Shown here: positions 37,570 to 50,484 of the stretch, piece after piece | Layout: every line of letters begins with the position of its first letter | Position numbering within the stretch: the first letter of the stretch is position 1 | The notes under the pieces: model-generated | Database searches by the model: none | What the model saw: the letters and a program-made list of their open reading frames with translations, nothing else | What the model was told of the DNA's origin: nothing | Origin: Combretum micranthum | Taxonomy: Eukaryota > Streptophyta > Magnoliopsida > Myrtales > Combretaceae | DNA: 64,000 nucleotides | Assembly: GCA_024138025.1 (NCBI GenBank) | Contig: JAMXBD010002223.1 | Location: 62,001 to 126,000, forward strand | Direction: 5' to 3' | Program-made: the position numbers and the translations under genes

Positions 37570-39434
37570 TTTATATGCTTTTGCGATGGAATTTGCAACG
37601 GATTACACATTGATTTGCGACGAAAATTTTTCCGTTGCAAATTTGTCTCTGATTTTAGAGGGAAATAAATTATTTAGCGCCAATTTCTATTTTTTTAAAT
37701 TCTGTTGCAAATTTGTCTCTAAACTAAATTATTACATATATGTATATATAAATAATTATGTTTAAAATTTATTTTAAATTATACATATCTAATATATATA
37801 TATAAATGTGCATTATATAATAAGGACATATATTATTTGTAAATTAATTTTATTATATAATAACTATAATATGTATAATCATTTGTTATTTACAACTAAT
37901 TATATATATTTTATTTATAATATATTTAACATTACATTACATATTTATATATAATAAAGTATAAATTAAAAAATAGTACTTAAAACATAAATATTATATT
38001 TATATCTTATTATATATTCTTTTACATAATAACTTATATAAAAACTCAAATTATACAACTTAATAAAATAGTGTATAATAATAATATAATATGTTATATG
38101 CAAGTAATATCATAAAATACTAATTAAAAATAAATTATATTTCAATAATAATATATGTAAAATAAAATAATTAATATAAAATGTAAACTTAGTATATTTA
38201 AACATATACAAATATATAAATAATATATTATATTATAATAAATTATTAACAAAAATATTATATTCATTTATTTATAATTTTTTATTATATATTTATTATG
38301 ATTATTCATATATTTTTAATATAAAAAAATTTATTATATATATCTTACATAATTTATATTTACATACTATATTTTATTTGAAATATAATAACATATTTAG
38401 GGAAAAAAAATATACTATGTAAAAATATAGTATATTTAAGTAATAAAATATGTAATATATAATAATTAGTTAAATATATTTAAATTGGTATTATATATTA
38501 TTTTATTAATATAATAATGAAAAATATATTTTTATATTGTTTACATTATATTATAATTTATTAAGTGCAACAAAAATGAAATAAAAAAACACATTAATTA
38601 AAAATATACAATTTATTAATTTAATATAAAATATTAAATAACTAATGTAAAAAGTATAATTATATTATATATCATTAAATATATATATAAATTTATATGT
38701 ATAACATTATTTATATTTACATAATATATAATATTTTTTAATAATAATATCATATTTGGAAAAAAAAATTGTAATATACTACTGAAAATATTATATATTT
38801 ATAATAAATATATAATTTAAAATAATTATTATAAAATGTAAGCATTGTATATTAATATTATTATTATTTTAATAAAATATTAATGAAAAATCCTTAATAA
38901 ATATGTAAAGTGAAATTATAAAATAAAAATAAACTATAAAAGATATATAAAATGTTTTATAGTTATAATATTGTAAATTGTGGTATCTCTTAAATAAACA
39001 GTAGTAGAACTTTACTCATGAAGATACGAATTGGTTTATCGGTTTAGTGCTTGTGAAAACTTCAATGTTAAGTGTGCTTAGTATGTAGCATTCTATGATG
39101 GGTGACCTCCTGGGAAGGATAATAAGAGGCAAATATGTATTTTTTTAATAATTTGTCTTAGAATCAGAGACAAATTTACGACAGAATAATTTTATTTAAT
39201 ATTTACTAATTGGATATTTAAAAATAACTAATTATAAAACAGAGACAAATTTGTGATAGAAATTCCGTAGCAAATTTGCGACGGAAAATAAATCTGTCTC
39301 TAAAAGAATTAGCGACGATGATTTTTGAAACAGAAATTTGCGATGGAAATTCTGTCTCTGAAAGTCTTTAGAGACAAATTTTTTACTTTCAGAAACAGAA
39401 TTTTTTGTCTCTAAAGCCAAAATTTCTTGTAGTG
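37570..39434. mobile_element. CACTA (En/Spm-type) remnant with A+T-only core
   Basis: The right end reads ...AAATTTCTTGTAGTG, the reverse complement of the CACTACAAGAAATTT terminus of plant CACTA elements. Subterminal repeats cluster at both sides: TTGCGACGGAAA, TTTGTCTCTAAA and their complements at 37578-37730 and 39150-39420. Between them about 1.2 kb (37735-38970) is almost entirely A and T. The left CACTA terminus is absent. No transposase was found, so it is non-autonomous and truncated. A 5S rRNA-like fragment lies at 39035-39118. The 3-bp target copy cannot be tested because the left side is lost. Confidence 0.7.
39035..39118 (+). repeat. 5S rRNA-derived fragment (possible Cassandra LTR relic)
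   Basis: GTTAAGTGTGCTTAGTATG, then GATGGGTGACCTCCTGGGAA (39096-39115), follow the 3' half of plant 5S rRNA (GTTAAGCGTGCTTGGGC..., GATGGGTGACCTCCTGGGAAG). The 5' part is diverged. It is not a functional 5S gene. Cassandra LTRs contain the same part of 5S, so this may be a relic of one carried in the CACTA remnant. Confidence 0.65.
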
Positions 39435-39437
39435 TGT

Positions 39438-39852
39438 TGCATTTAATACTTAAAGTTTTACACTAATTACTTAAATTTAAAATTAGTCAATTTGTTACCT
39501 AATATGAAGGTCCGTTTCCATCGTTTGTGATGTGGCATGCACACCTAATTAATGCATGCCATGTGTCATGCGAAATAGCCATTTGTTATATAATATGGCT
39601 AGGAATAAAAAATATAGACAACATAATGAGAATAAATAGGAAAAAAAACTGGAATTAAACCAAGCGCTCATATTTGATAGACAACTCTAACTAGAGCCAT
39701 AGCAGCAGTCTCACTAAGATAACCAGGTGAACCAAGCACACAAATTTGATGAAAAAAAAAAAGAAAAAAAAAAGAATCTTGCTAATCTATTTAGAATTTC
39801 TTAATTTATAGTTTAGGATTCTTGATGATTTTCAATTCCTTTTTAGTCTTTG

Positions 39853-39885
<33 letters not shown>

Positions 39886-40890
39886 AAGAAAATTCTTATT
39901 CAACGTCTCAAAGAAAGAAGTTTGCTTTATGGAGATCACTATCAAAAGGACAAAAGAAAGAATAATGAATTTGTTTGTACAACAAATCGAAGGAAAAGGT
40001 TGGCTAGTCAAGTCTGCATAGTAGGTGTTGCTGGTGCTTTTTGCATGTGGATTGATTTGCAAAAGAAATTGGTTTGTAATGGCATTGGATTTGTTTGATC
40101 TAGTTAAGTAGGTCTTGGAGGTGCTTTATTTCATGGGTGTATGTCTGATTGAAGTTGTGGTTCTCTAGTTTTGGTAACTATTAAGTTCTAGGTTGTTAAA
40201 ATAGAGTTGACGAGTCCATTAATGTCAAATCATGGTCACTAATTTAATGGGTCTTGTTGAGTCATCTGCATTCTCGTGGTGTTGTTATTAATGATGTAAA
40301 TCTCAAAGAAAGATCTAGATAAATGACCAAAACAAGGCAATAACTGCAACTAACTAGACAAAAACAACACAATTTGGAGGGTGTTGCTCATCATGGTGGT
40401 TTGCATCATCAGGTTGTGATGGTTACAATTAGGGTCTTAAAGGTTGATTTTCTTGCATTTGTGGTTTTCAAAGGTGTTGTAATAGAGTTTAGTTGTTGAT
40501 TGGTTCAAGATTTTCACTTAGTGGTCATAGATCTAAGTTGTTCGGTGATATCTATTGGAGAAGGTAAGGAAGAAAGAGACATCAACAGAGAAGAAAAAAG
40601 ATAACAAAAAATTTTTTAATTCTAGCTTTCTAATTTTAATTTATCTTTTTCAAATATGTATAAAACAATATGGACAAAAATGAAAGAAATAATTTTTTTA
40701 AGGTGACTTGCCACGTGTTAACAATTCATTCGTTGAAATTGACACATCAATAACAGATTTCAATAGAGCAAGGTGAGGTATGAAAATTGGCAATAAACCT
40801 CCACATTAGGTAGTAAATTGGCTAATTTTTATTTTACATAGTTAATTGCATATTTTGCAAAACTTTAGGTACCAAATGTGACTTTAACCC
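39438..40890. mobile_element. non-autonomous Mutator-like element, second member
   Basis: The right end, inverted, begins GGGTTAAAGTCACATTTGGT and continues ACCTAAAGTTTTGCAAAATA. The left side has ATTTAATACTTAAAGTTTTA, then GTCAATTTGTTACCTAATAT, matching the right arm's ...CCAATTTACTACCTAATGT. Arms are about 130 bases with differences. Family resemblance to 19040-21645 is clear. The outermost 12-15 bases of the left arm are missing and the CACTA end abuts instead. No transposase was seen; the interior holds a long poly(A) run at 39857-39882. Confidence 0.65.
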
Positions 40891-41092
40891 TTCGAACAAC
40901 ATTAGATGTCTTTCTTCATACATTGTCAACCAAAGTCTCTTGCTAAAATAATCAAGCAACATTCAATAGAACTAAAATAATCCTAAGTAAATTGAAAAAA
41001 AAAATGTCACTCCTCGAATAGGGTCAAGACATATTCATTTGGCCGAGTATAACACTTAAGTATTACATACAAGGCTATCTGAAAACACTAGT

Positions 41093-44000
41093 TATCATGC
41101 CCCAAAGGGTACCTAGACGTGGCAGTTCGCCACATACGGTATTAAAATTTAATAATAACTTTCCGAAGTCATGTGAAAGTTTCAACACCATATGTAAGAT
41201 GTCTATCATAATAATAGGAGACTCCGATAAATGTGTAGCTCGAGATAGTAAATATAACATACAAGAAATCTAGATAAATATCTAACATCGACATTATGTA
41301 AATATGGTCCTTACATCATCGTAGGGCATTCCCCCGATATATCTCCAAAGATCATAATATCATTTTAGTCTTGCACAAAAAGAAACAATACTAGAACTAA
41401 AAGATTTTAAAGGAAATCTATCTAAGATCTTTGAAAGGATTTCCCCAAAAGCTTCCCAAAACATAATTCCACTCATGTATATGAAGTCCTTGGGCAAAAA
41501 AGATATCGCTTCTATGTCAACAAAAGTCTATTGGGGTGTAAGCTCAACTAGCTTAGTAAGAATATTTCTGGATTAACGTACTCGTATCAATAAATTCAAA
41601 CAGGTTATTGAACAAGCACATGAAATGCATCAAGCAAGTGAGCAAACAATACATATGATCTATTGGAAATCATATATTTGAATGAATTTACCCCTCCATT
41701 CGGGGTTAAGTGTTTCGGGCATTTTAAAACCCATTTTTGAAATCCAATGATGTAGTTTATTTCGGGCTCCTATTTGCCCATCTGAAATAGTTCTTCCAAG
41801 CTCCTATTCGCCTATCCTTAAATAGTTCTTTTTGACTCCTATTCGCTCATCTTACAGACTTACAGGTTTTCACAAACCCCACTGCTATACTCTTGCCCCA
41901 TCGAGAATAGCAACAAATGAAATGAGACTAATTACGTGATATTCATGAATTAGTTAATATAACTTGTAATATGTGATTATGGTAATTTTAAGGCTATCAT
42001 AGAATTTGCAGACACTCTATTATAATAGTAAAAACACAATTTAATTAACAATAATTCATGTCTCGATATGCTTAGTATACTTTCAACCAATATTATCAAG
42101 CATATTCTATTTTCATCTTTTTCCTACTTCTAGTGCCTCTAGCTATAAGCACAAACAAGTATGTAAAAGTAGGGGATAAACTTACTCGGCCATCATTACT
42201 ACAAATTCTTTACTCGTAATAGTCCTCGAATACGACTCCTCCCAAGCTTCATTACTTAAACGAAAGAAATACTCGGAATGAGTATTTCATGAATGTTCTA
42301 CTTGAACTTTCTAACTCTATTCCAGTATTTGCGTTAAAAATCAGATAAAGAAAATTCCAACTTAAAATGACCACAACTTACTCATTTTAACTCGGAATTT
42401 TGTATATTATATATCATTTTCTACCTACTCGAAAAAATCTATCATTTGTAAGTTTACTTTTGTCATAAACGCCACTTGGGTTCCAAAACATCACGGTATA
42501 GATTAATTACGAATTTCCTAGCCCTTAAAATATGATTTTCCAAACTTTTCTTTACCAAAAAATCCTTAAACAATATGTAGGTATGCATATGGTTGGAAAA
42601 ATCCTTTTGATAAATAAATAAAATCATATTTTATGCATGATTCTATTGGGGTTGTCTCAACAATTATTTTTCGTAAAATGACTTGTTTTATGGTTTTGAA
42701 TAATTAGACTTTGAAAATTTTCTTTTTAAATGATTTGAAATGAATTACAGATTTCGAGATATTGTAAATAAGTGTTTTCCTTTTATATTTTTGTTTCCTA
42801 ACTCTTTCAAAGATAAATTAATTTCCAAAAATTTGGTCCTTTGAGTTATCTACCAATTTTATTTCTAGTGATCGAAAAATAAGGTTTCCAAAATTTTCTC
42901 TTATGTTGTTGGTGTTATCTAATATTTAGAGTTGTGTTAAATGTATGTTTTCCTCTTATTTTTTTATTCTTCTACTTTTTAAAAATAAGTTTATCCTTTT
43001 TAAACTTCATTTTTTTAGAAAATTTTATTTCTCTAAGTTGGTTTCTAAAATAGTGAGTTGATTTTTAACTTGTTTTATTCTTAATATTTATCAAGAATTA
43101 TCAACATTAGAACTTAGCAAAAATTTCATTTTAAATTTGAAAAGAGAATAACAATATTAAAAATTAAGTATTGTAGAAGCTTACTTAGTAAGTGATTTTC
43201 AAAGTCTATGATGAATCTATTTAAGTTTTATAAAAGATATGGTTGGGTTAAAATCTTAAGTTTAATACTAAAAATTATATTTTTATGGAGTATTTAGTTC
43301 TAATTTATAAAAGAAATGAGTTCCTTTTATTATTTGAAGAAATCTTCATTACTAATACTTTATTAAAAATAATACTTAGATCTTTTGTTAAAAAATCCTT
43401 TGTTAAGTGATAAGAAATTTAGTTTACTTTTTCTTTATTAAAGAAAGAACCCATTTTTATTTTTATTACGACAATAACATTCTAATCATGCATGAATATG
43501 ATTATGTAGCAATGAAAAAGGGTAAGAATAATACATAATAAGATAGAGAGAAATATAATAAGTAAATAAGCATAATAATATGGTCAAGTATTGGGGAGTC
43601 TTAGGGTAAATCAAGGCTTCTCGGACTAAGAATGGATTAGTCTCGCAAAGAAAAGCAAGAAAATAAAATAAAAAAATCATGAGAGTCTTAGATTTATGTC
43701 AAGACTCCCCAAACTTAGATTATGGACAAGTCCTAAAAAAAAAAAAGAAAAGAACGAGAAAATTTTTTGACTTGATAAGAACAAGTCTAATACTAGAAAC
43801 ACTAGTTTTAATAAATTACGTGAAATAAGTAAATAAATAAATTGCATTGCATAATAAATATATATATATATGTTATGTTAGTGAGCTCATATGCTCTAAG
43901 AAATATATATATATATATATATATATTTACTAACATATAAGGGTTAGATGATGATGATGATGATAATAATAATAATAATAAAAATGAGATTTGTTCATAA

Positions 44001-44385
44001 ACAAGAAGAAATCATGAACATAGTGTTGCTTCCATAACATTTATTTGTTTAGGAAACACACACCATGATCATATTAAGTTACATGATATGGTAAAGAAAT
44101 TTTGGTAGGAATTTTACCTAAGTTTTAATGGAGGATTTGAGAAGAGATAAATGGATGGTGTGTTTATTATTTTTCTGAAGAGTGGTGAATGGTAGAGACT
44201 GTTTGAGAGGGAATTGTTAGAGAGATAATTTGAGAGGAAAATTTAGTAAAGTTTTGTTAAGGTTTGAGAAGTATGTGTAAAGTGTGAAGGAGTGAAGAGG
44301 TATTTATAGAGTTTTCGAGTGAAAATTAGATGTAATAAACAAATTGAAAAAAAAATAGAAAAGAGAGAGAGGAGGCTGACATGAT

Positions 44386-44418
<33 letters not shown>

Positions 44419-45000
44419 TTTGTAATGAAAAGTAATAATTTGAAAGGTATGATACGAATAAAGTTGTATTGGAAATGTAAAAGTGTAAGAATAGGTATGC
44501 AGATTATAAAAAGTAGGTTGTAAGAAAGTAGAGATAGTGAAATAGTAATGAATAGTAGAAATAGTACTATAAATAGTAGACTAGACAAATAAAATACCGA
44601 TAGTAATAAAAATACGCGTAAACGAGATATATTTGATATTTTTATTTACTGAAAAATTACGAAACTGATATTTTTGAAATCATTGTATAATTACAAGTCT
44701 TTTGGTGTTATTGTAATATTTTTACTATTTCGAAAACCGAGGCACATTTTTTAGGAACTAATTCCGTTCAAGTTCAAAACAAATCGATATTTGATAAATC
44801 TGATCTTTTTAAACTATCCTATATTATTCTGAACTATAATCCATCATTAACTTATTTCTATTGTTCTCATATTTCCAGCGCGAGATTGTTGAAGTTGAAA
44901 CTGTTAGATTGTCTTGATCTTAGTTGACTTTTGAAACTCTAATTTAACTAAGGTTAAGGTTTATTCCAACTTTTCTCTAGAAATTAAGGGATTTACTCTA
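41093..45000 (+). mobile_element. long gypsy-like LTR, copy C
   Basis: It opens TATCATGCCCCAAAGGGTAC (TG decayed to TA), homologous to the starts of copies A, B and, inverted, D. Further shared landmarks are the GGTATTAAAATTTAATAATA block near 41140, an ACTTACTCATTTTAACTCGG block near 42370, an (AG)n-rich part near 44390 and TTGACTTTTGAAACTC near 44920, comparable to the end of D. No coding. The 3' border is unclear: CTAGT flanks 41088-41092 and 44998-45002, but alignment with D suggests the LTR runs about 30-40 bases further. Confidence 0.6.
44386..44416. repeat. (AG)n microsatellite
   Basis: Uninterrupted AG dinucleotides in LTR copy C, in a position comparable to the CT-rich block of inverted copy D at 22740-22790. 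This helps to anchor the two as homologues. Confidence 0.8.
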
Positions 45001-45002
45001 GT

Positions 45003-47760
45003 TTATTATGATGATTGGCAACCAAATTTTAGGTTCTAAAATCATTTAATTAAAATTTGAAAATAATTTAAATTGTCGTGGAAAAGTTAATTTTACAAAA
45101 GATTTATAAAAAGGCTACACTTGTGAGTAGACTAATATGTATAAATAAGTTATAAACCATGAGGTATCTCAAAATATAGACCATGGGCTCAAAGGTAGGC
45201 CCACACCAAAACATAAGTTTGAAAATAAAATTTGAAAGCTTAGAATAAACAAAATAGTCCAACAAACATAGTTGCCCAGTCATTGAGTAACTCCTCAAAA
45301 TCCATGCCATACCCCATATATTCAAAGGATCTTCATCAAATTAATCAGCACTTGAAAAAGAAAAGAATGAGTCAAAAGCCCAATACAACAACACAAGTAC
45401 ACATAAAATGGGCACCTATTCAATGCAATGCAACAACCAATAGTTTATATATTTAAATTAAAGCGTAACAAACAACAATGAAGTACTAATACTTTGGGAA
45501 CACACTGCAAGAATTTGGAGGTTCTGAGTAGTAACAACTGCTTAGGAAGTTGATATAGATAGCCTGAATACCTATATCTCCTATAAGACCATCTATTAAT
45601 AGCCTCTTCTAAGGGTCACTACTGTTACGTATCTTTGCCTATCACAATCCATAATATAATGCAATTCAAACGGTCCCATAAGAGCCATGTTGTATTATTT
45701 ATTGCCAATCTCAGTAGATGTTATCTCAACACCGTTCCCCCCATCAACAGCTTACCAAGCCATCGAGGAGTATGAATCTAAAGTGGCATAAGTGCCTAAT
45801 TACCGTGGTAACACCGCTTAGCAGGTAGTCGCCCCTCAAGATGGGTTAAACAACCTCACATAAGTAACATGCAATTATTATGGTCTTCTTTAAGTGTTAA
45901 TTCATTTAGTATGCCTACCCTAGTATGCAACATGTAAGTCACTGGATATCTAAACTCAAGTAGGAATCCTGCCTCAAAATGGATGATAGGTAATCTTGAG
46001 AATAAGATTTATGTCACCGATTCAATCATTCATTCTTATTGGATTAATTATTAATCAATTTGGAGTTATATGTATATTACCTATTCCAATTGAGGTGTCA
46101 CTTAATTCCTTTTTAAATATTAATTCATAGGTTAATATTAAGTTCTAAAGTAAATTTAGTTTTAGATTTTTTTTTCATATACTTATGTTCATATTATACT
46201 TGGCCTAACATAAACTCATCATTCAGTAATTAGGTCATTTAGGTGATATCATTAGTAAGTAAAATAAATCATTTTAGGTGTAATTAGTTCACTTATATCC
46301 TTAATAATTTAACTTTACCTAAAAGTGTACAAAGGAACCTATACCAAAGCTCCCTAATAGGTTTATAACATCTTATAATTCATTATTTAAACATATTTTA
46401 TTAAATAAATTTCTGAAATCAAATTATTTAGTTATTCATATTAAAATTCATATTTTTATAAGAAAATGTATTATTTACTTTCATTTAATATTTATTTGAT
46501 TAGAATTAATTTCTTTTTAATTCCTCTATTTTATTTCCTATTAAAAACTAATGCGCACCCTAACTTAATTAGATTGATTCACCAACCTTGGACTAATTCT
46601 TAAGCCCAAATTTTTATGTAAACTATCTGACACATTATTATACATGTTCATAAATTAATTTGGTATAAACTAATTAGTTACTTAGGGTTTTCAATTCAAT
46701 TACATCTAATATGGGCGAAACAGGGGACCACACTAACAACCAACTGGTTTTCACTAAATTAAGGATGATCCCAACTGGTTCTTAGCCATTTCTTTAGACT
46801 ATATTAAAATAGACTTGTTAAGATTTCAAAACATTATACTCTTACCCAAAAAAGAGAAGAAAAGGTCACTGGTTTAGCCTTATACATTCAAGCTATCACT
46901 ACTTGCTAAAACATAGTTTTGCCTTGTTTTGCTATTTTGTAATTTAATTTTTGAAAATAATAAATGTATTTCAAAAATCAGGTTAGTTACCCATTTATAT
47001 ATAAACATATTAAACTACCATTTTTATAAATTTCATCTAGAAATAAATTTATCTATTATTAATTAAATTGAATAAATTAAATTGTCCATATTGTATATAT
47101 ATGTATATAAAGTGATTTCTCTAGCCCTTTTAAATCGTCATAAATCATTTCATAAATGTATATGATAATAACATATCATGTTTAGCTCATATAATGTGTG
47201 GCACATATTTGACTGAAATATATAGTATATACCATACTCATTTCATAATTTTATTTCATCAAAACATATCAACCATCACATAATACACATTCATATAGAT
47301 TTTAGCATATTTCGGTTTGAACACACACATGTATATTATATTCTATAAATCCTCATTCTAAGTTTATTTTTAGCATTTTACATGAATTTTAATGTTGTTA
47401 ACATAACCTAACATGTTAATTACATCACTTTCTTAATTTAGCAAAACAACCTAGAAATCTTCACTACTACTCCTCCTTATGTCGATAAAGCATCTTCAAG
47501 CTAACGTTCTTAGCCTCAACCTTTCTTTTAGCCTTCAAAATCACTTAAGAAGTAATTGAAATAGGAGTTAGGTCTTTCAAATAAAAAGGGAAAATTTAGA
47601 AAGCATACATTTAGGTAATACTTTACCTTATAATTATTAGGTAAAGCTGCGATTTTGCTTTCCATTTATAGTAAATTGCATGTTAAATATGCGATTTCTC
47701 CATTAAAATCAGAAGTGGACACATGACTATACAACCGCGGGGGAATGGGAGGCACGGACC
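45003..47760. other. unresolved repeat-like DNA, no gene
   Basis: No open frame above noise. Words such as GCCCCTCAAGATGGGTTAAA followed by CAACCTCACATAAGTAAC (45832-45870) and short phrases about 45600-46020 look like non-coding LTR sequence of plant gypsy elements, but I could not find ends or a target duplication. Confidence 0.35.
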
Positions 47761-49995
47761 TTAATTAAGTTAATCTTAAAATTATTTATTAATATTCACT
47801 CGTATTATAAATATATATATCACTTGAAAATTAATTATTGATAAAAAAAATATAGAGTTAATATCTGCATAAATTTTTCGTTTAATAAAAATAAATAAAA
47901 ATATATATACATAGAATATTTATTCAATAATTCATATACATTTTTTTTAGCATTACATGTAAAAAAAAAATCATATCACTAAATCATATTACTAAATCAA
48001 ATTATATAATTAATGTATAACATGATTACTTTTAGAATAAATAGATCATAAAACATATGTAGATATGATAGTTATTCAATAATTCATGTAAATATTAATA
48101 ACATTAATTAAAAAAAAGTTATTAAACCAAATTATGTGATTAGTGTGCAATAAAATTCAATTGTAATATGAATAATAACGATTATTACTTGCGGTAAACT
48201 TTAAATATAAAATAATTATTAATAAGAATTTATTTGGTTAGATAATTTCATGATAAAAGAATTTAATGTTATTAGTTATTATGAAGAAACACACACACAC
48301 ACACATAGAGAGAGAGAGAGAGAGAGAGAGAGTAACTAGCATAATAAATACATGTTGAAAAGGTAGAAAAAAAGTACATCAATGGAATTTGAAGCCATAA
48401 CCTTGTGAATATAAAGTAAAGACTTAACAACTAGACTACACTTAATTTTATATCATAATTTTCTTTTTATAATATACATATATATATAATTTAAAAAAAC
48501 ATTTAAAATTAATTTTTTTTAGTTTAGGGGATGGGGGCGCCAGTCGGCTACCCTAGATCTGTCCCTTAAAATCAAAGTTGTATGTTTTTAATATAATTTT
48601 TTGTTGATATTTTGGTATATAAAATTATGTGATTTGTATTTAAGTAATTTTTTTTTATAGAGTTGATAAACAAGTATTAAACAAAAAATATATATACTTG
48701 GCTGCACCTTTTGTACTCTCTACTGGGGGGCGGGGTGGGGGAAGGCATTTTCCATTGCTACATCATAGATGGAGAGTTGTTCACGTGCTGCAAATATTTG
48801 TAGGCTTAATAAAAGAACAACAAATGAAATCTCCCAATAGCCTCAATGAACTAAGGTTAAATCGATCATACAAGTAGTTTGTCTTTATCTTTAACAGCCA
48901 ACGACCAGTATTCCTAATTATTATTATCGATAAAGCGATCACCTTTCCTACAATCTATAACCAATTTAAAGGCTCTAGCAGGACTCAATTTACTATCCTA
49001 TTTCCCTGTCGACCATCATTCTCAAAATGAATTTCCAGGGCTACGTCGGTGGACCATCTCTTTCGATTTACGTAGAAAATGGAAGCTCCTGATTTGGAAT
49101 AAACCTTCAAAGCTCTTTTAAAAAGTATGAAAAAGGAATCAATAAATTTAAAGGCAGCTTTTGTAACCTAGTAATATGAATACTGATTTTAGGGTAAGAT
49201 TCCATACTCTTTATCTTATTTACAGGGAAAAATATAAAGAATCAACAAGAATAAATCCTAAAATATGCTATAGGACATTCTTAATCATATTTATTATTCT
49301 TAAATGATTCTTTAAAAATAAGGTAAATTATGCAAATGACCCTTATATTTAGATTTAAAATATTACATTACAAGCTATACTTGACATGCAGTGAACCCGA
49401 TGCGAGAAGACGTTCATTAATAAGCCTAGCTCCATGCTTTTATATACTCTCCCGACCATCTTAGTCTTTTTGTTTAGGGAGACACTTCTATTGATACGTT
49501 TGCTTCTTTTCTTTACTGTTTATTTTTACAGCGGAATGTAATTCCCATGATCATGCCTACTGGCCCGTGCAGCCAACTTTGCCACAATAAACTATAATCC
49601 CAGTTGGTTCGCCGAAAAGGAAATAAATATATAATATTTTAACTTGTTATTGTCAAAACATATTATAGTTATTGAAAATAATCATATCGACTTTTGGTAA
49701 ATAATCATGTTTAATTACACAAGATATTTCTTTATGAGATTAATAGCTTTGCTGTTAAACTTTATGCCGGATTTCGTGAGACAACCATTGCAAGAATACG
49801 GCGAAACACATCTGATTTCTCTCCATGAGTTGTTTCTTGCATATTGATAATCATATTTTAGAACAAATGTTTATTTTAAATCTAATACCACTAAACCTTA
49901 TTTTCCAGGACCATATATGAGATCAATACATATTTTAGGGAATATTGCATCATGAGCACTATAGTTTTTTTTTTTTTTTTTAGTTGATTTTAGGA
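47761..49995. other. A+T-rich intergenic DNA; microsatellite and possible old repeat
   Basis: It contains (AC)n followed by (AG)n at 48290-48333. A less A+T-rich stretch at 48720-49160 and another at 49390-49620 have gene-like composition, but translations in six frames gave nothing I recognise. The block GGGGGCGCCAGTCGGCTACC near 48533 recalls the edge of dispersed repeats. Confidence 0.35.
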
Positions 49996-50000
49996 CTTAT

Positions 50001-50479
50001 TATAATACCCATCAAATATAGATAGTAGAACTCTAATAATAAAGATGCATTTTGGTGTAATAGCTTTAAATTCATCGGAACTCCAAAGTTAAGTGTGATC
50101 TGGGTAGAGCAATCTCATAATAGATAACCTCCTGAGAAGCGCAGGTACAAAGGACAGAATCATAGGACATGTGGCAAAAGCGGATAATATCTTAGTGAGC
50201 AGATGGTATCATAGTAGTTCACCTATCAGAAGTGGAGAAGTGTCCTCCTTGCCTGGTGTGGTTTTGGACCTACGTAACGAAACTGGCAAGGATGTTATTT
50301 TTATAAGTAGAAAAATATATAATACCTCCCAAATATAAATGTTAGAAGTCTAATTACAAGGCGTATTTTGGTGTAATGACTTAAAATTCATTAGAATACT
50401 CTAAAGTTAAGGGTGTTTTGGGTAAAACAATCTTAGGATGAGTGACCTCCTAGGAAGTGCTGAATTTCAGGATGTTACA
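50001..50479 (+). mobile_element. Cassandra TRIM, rearranged copy with two 5S-derived segments
   Basis: The first LTR starts TATAATACCCATCAAATATAG (TGTAATACCC type) at 50001 and the second TATAATACCTCCC at 50318. Each carries 5S-like sequence: TCGGAACTCCAAAGTTAAGT...GATAACCTCCTGAGAAG (about 50075-50140) and CTCTAAAGTTAAGGGTG...GAGTGACCTCCTAGGAAG (about 50400-50458). A PBS-like TGGTATCATAG lies at 50204. The end GGATGTTACA at 50479 fits the Cassandra 3' end, and the flanks CTTAT (49996-50000) and CTCAT (50480-50484) agree at 4 of 5. The first LTR lacks the final bases and the second lacks the middle part, so the copy is decayed. No protein is encoded, as usual for TRIMs. Confidence 0.72.
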
Positions 50480-50484
50480 CTCAT

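Noticed and set aside
39850..40098. Lysine-rich open frame of 82 residues
   Set aside because: It starts in a poly(A) run inside a Mutator-like element; no codon or domain support.
43855..43980. TA/GAT/AAT simple repeats as a CRISPR-like or regulatory array
   Set aside because: They are plain microsatellites without spacers of constant length.
41088..45002. CTAGT as proven target duplication of LTR copy C
   Set aside because: The 3' side at 44997 has no CA, and comparison with copy D suggests the LTR runs about 30-40 bases further; a 5-base match can occur by chance.
50060..50145. Functional 5S rRNA gene
   Set aside because: The 5S-like stretches are partial and mutated in conserved internal promoter positions, and they lie in paired LTR-like units, so they are Cassandra parts.
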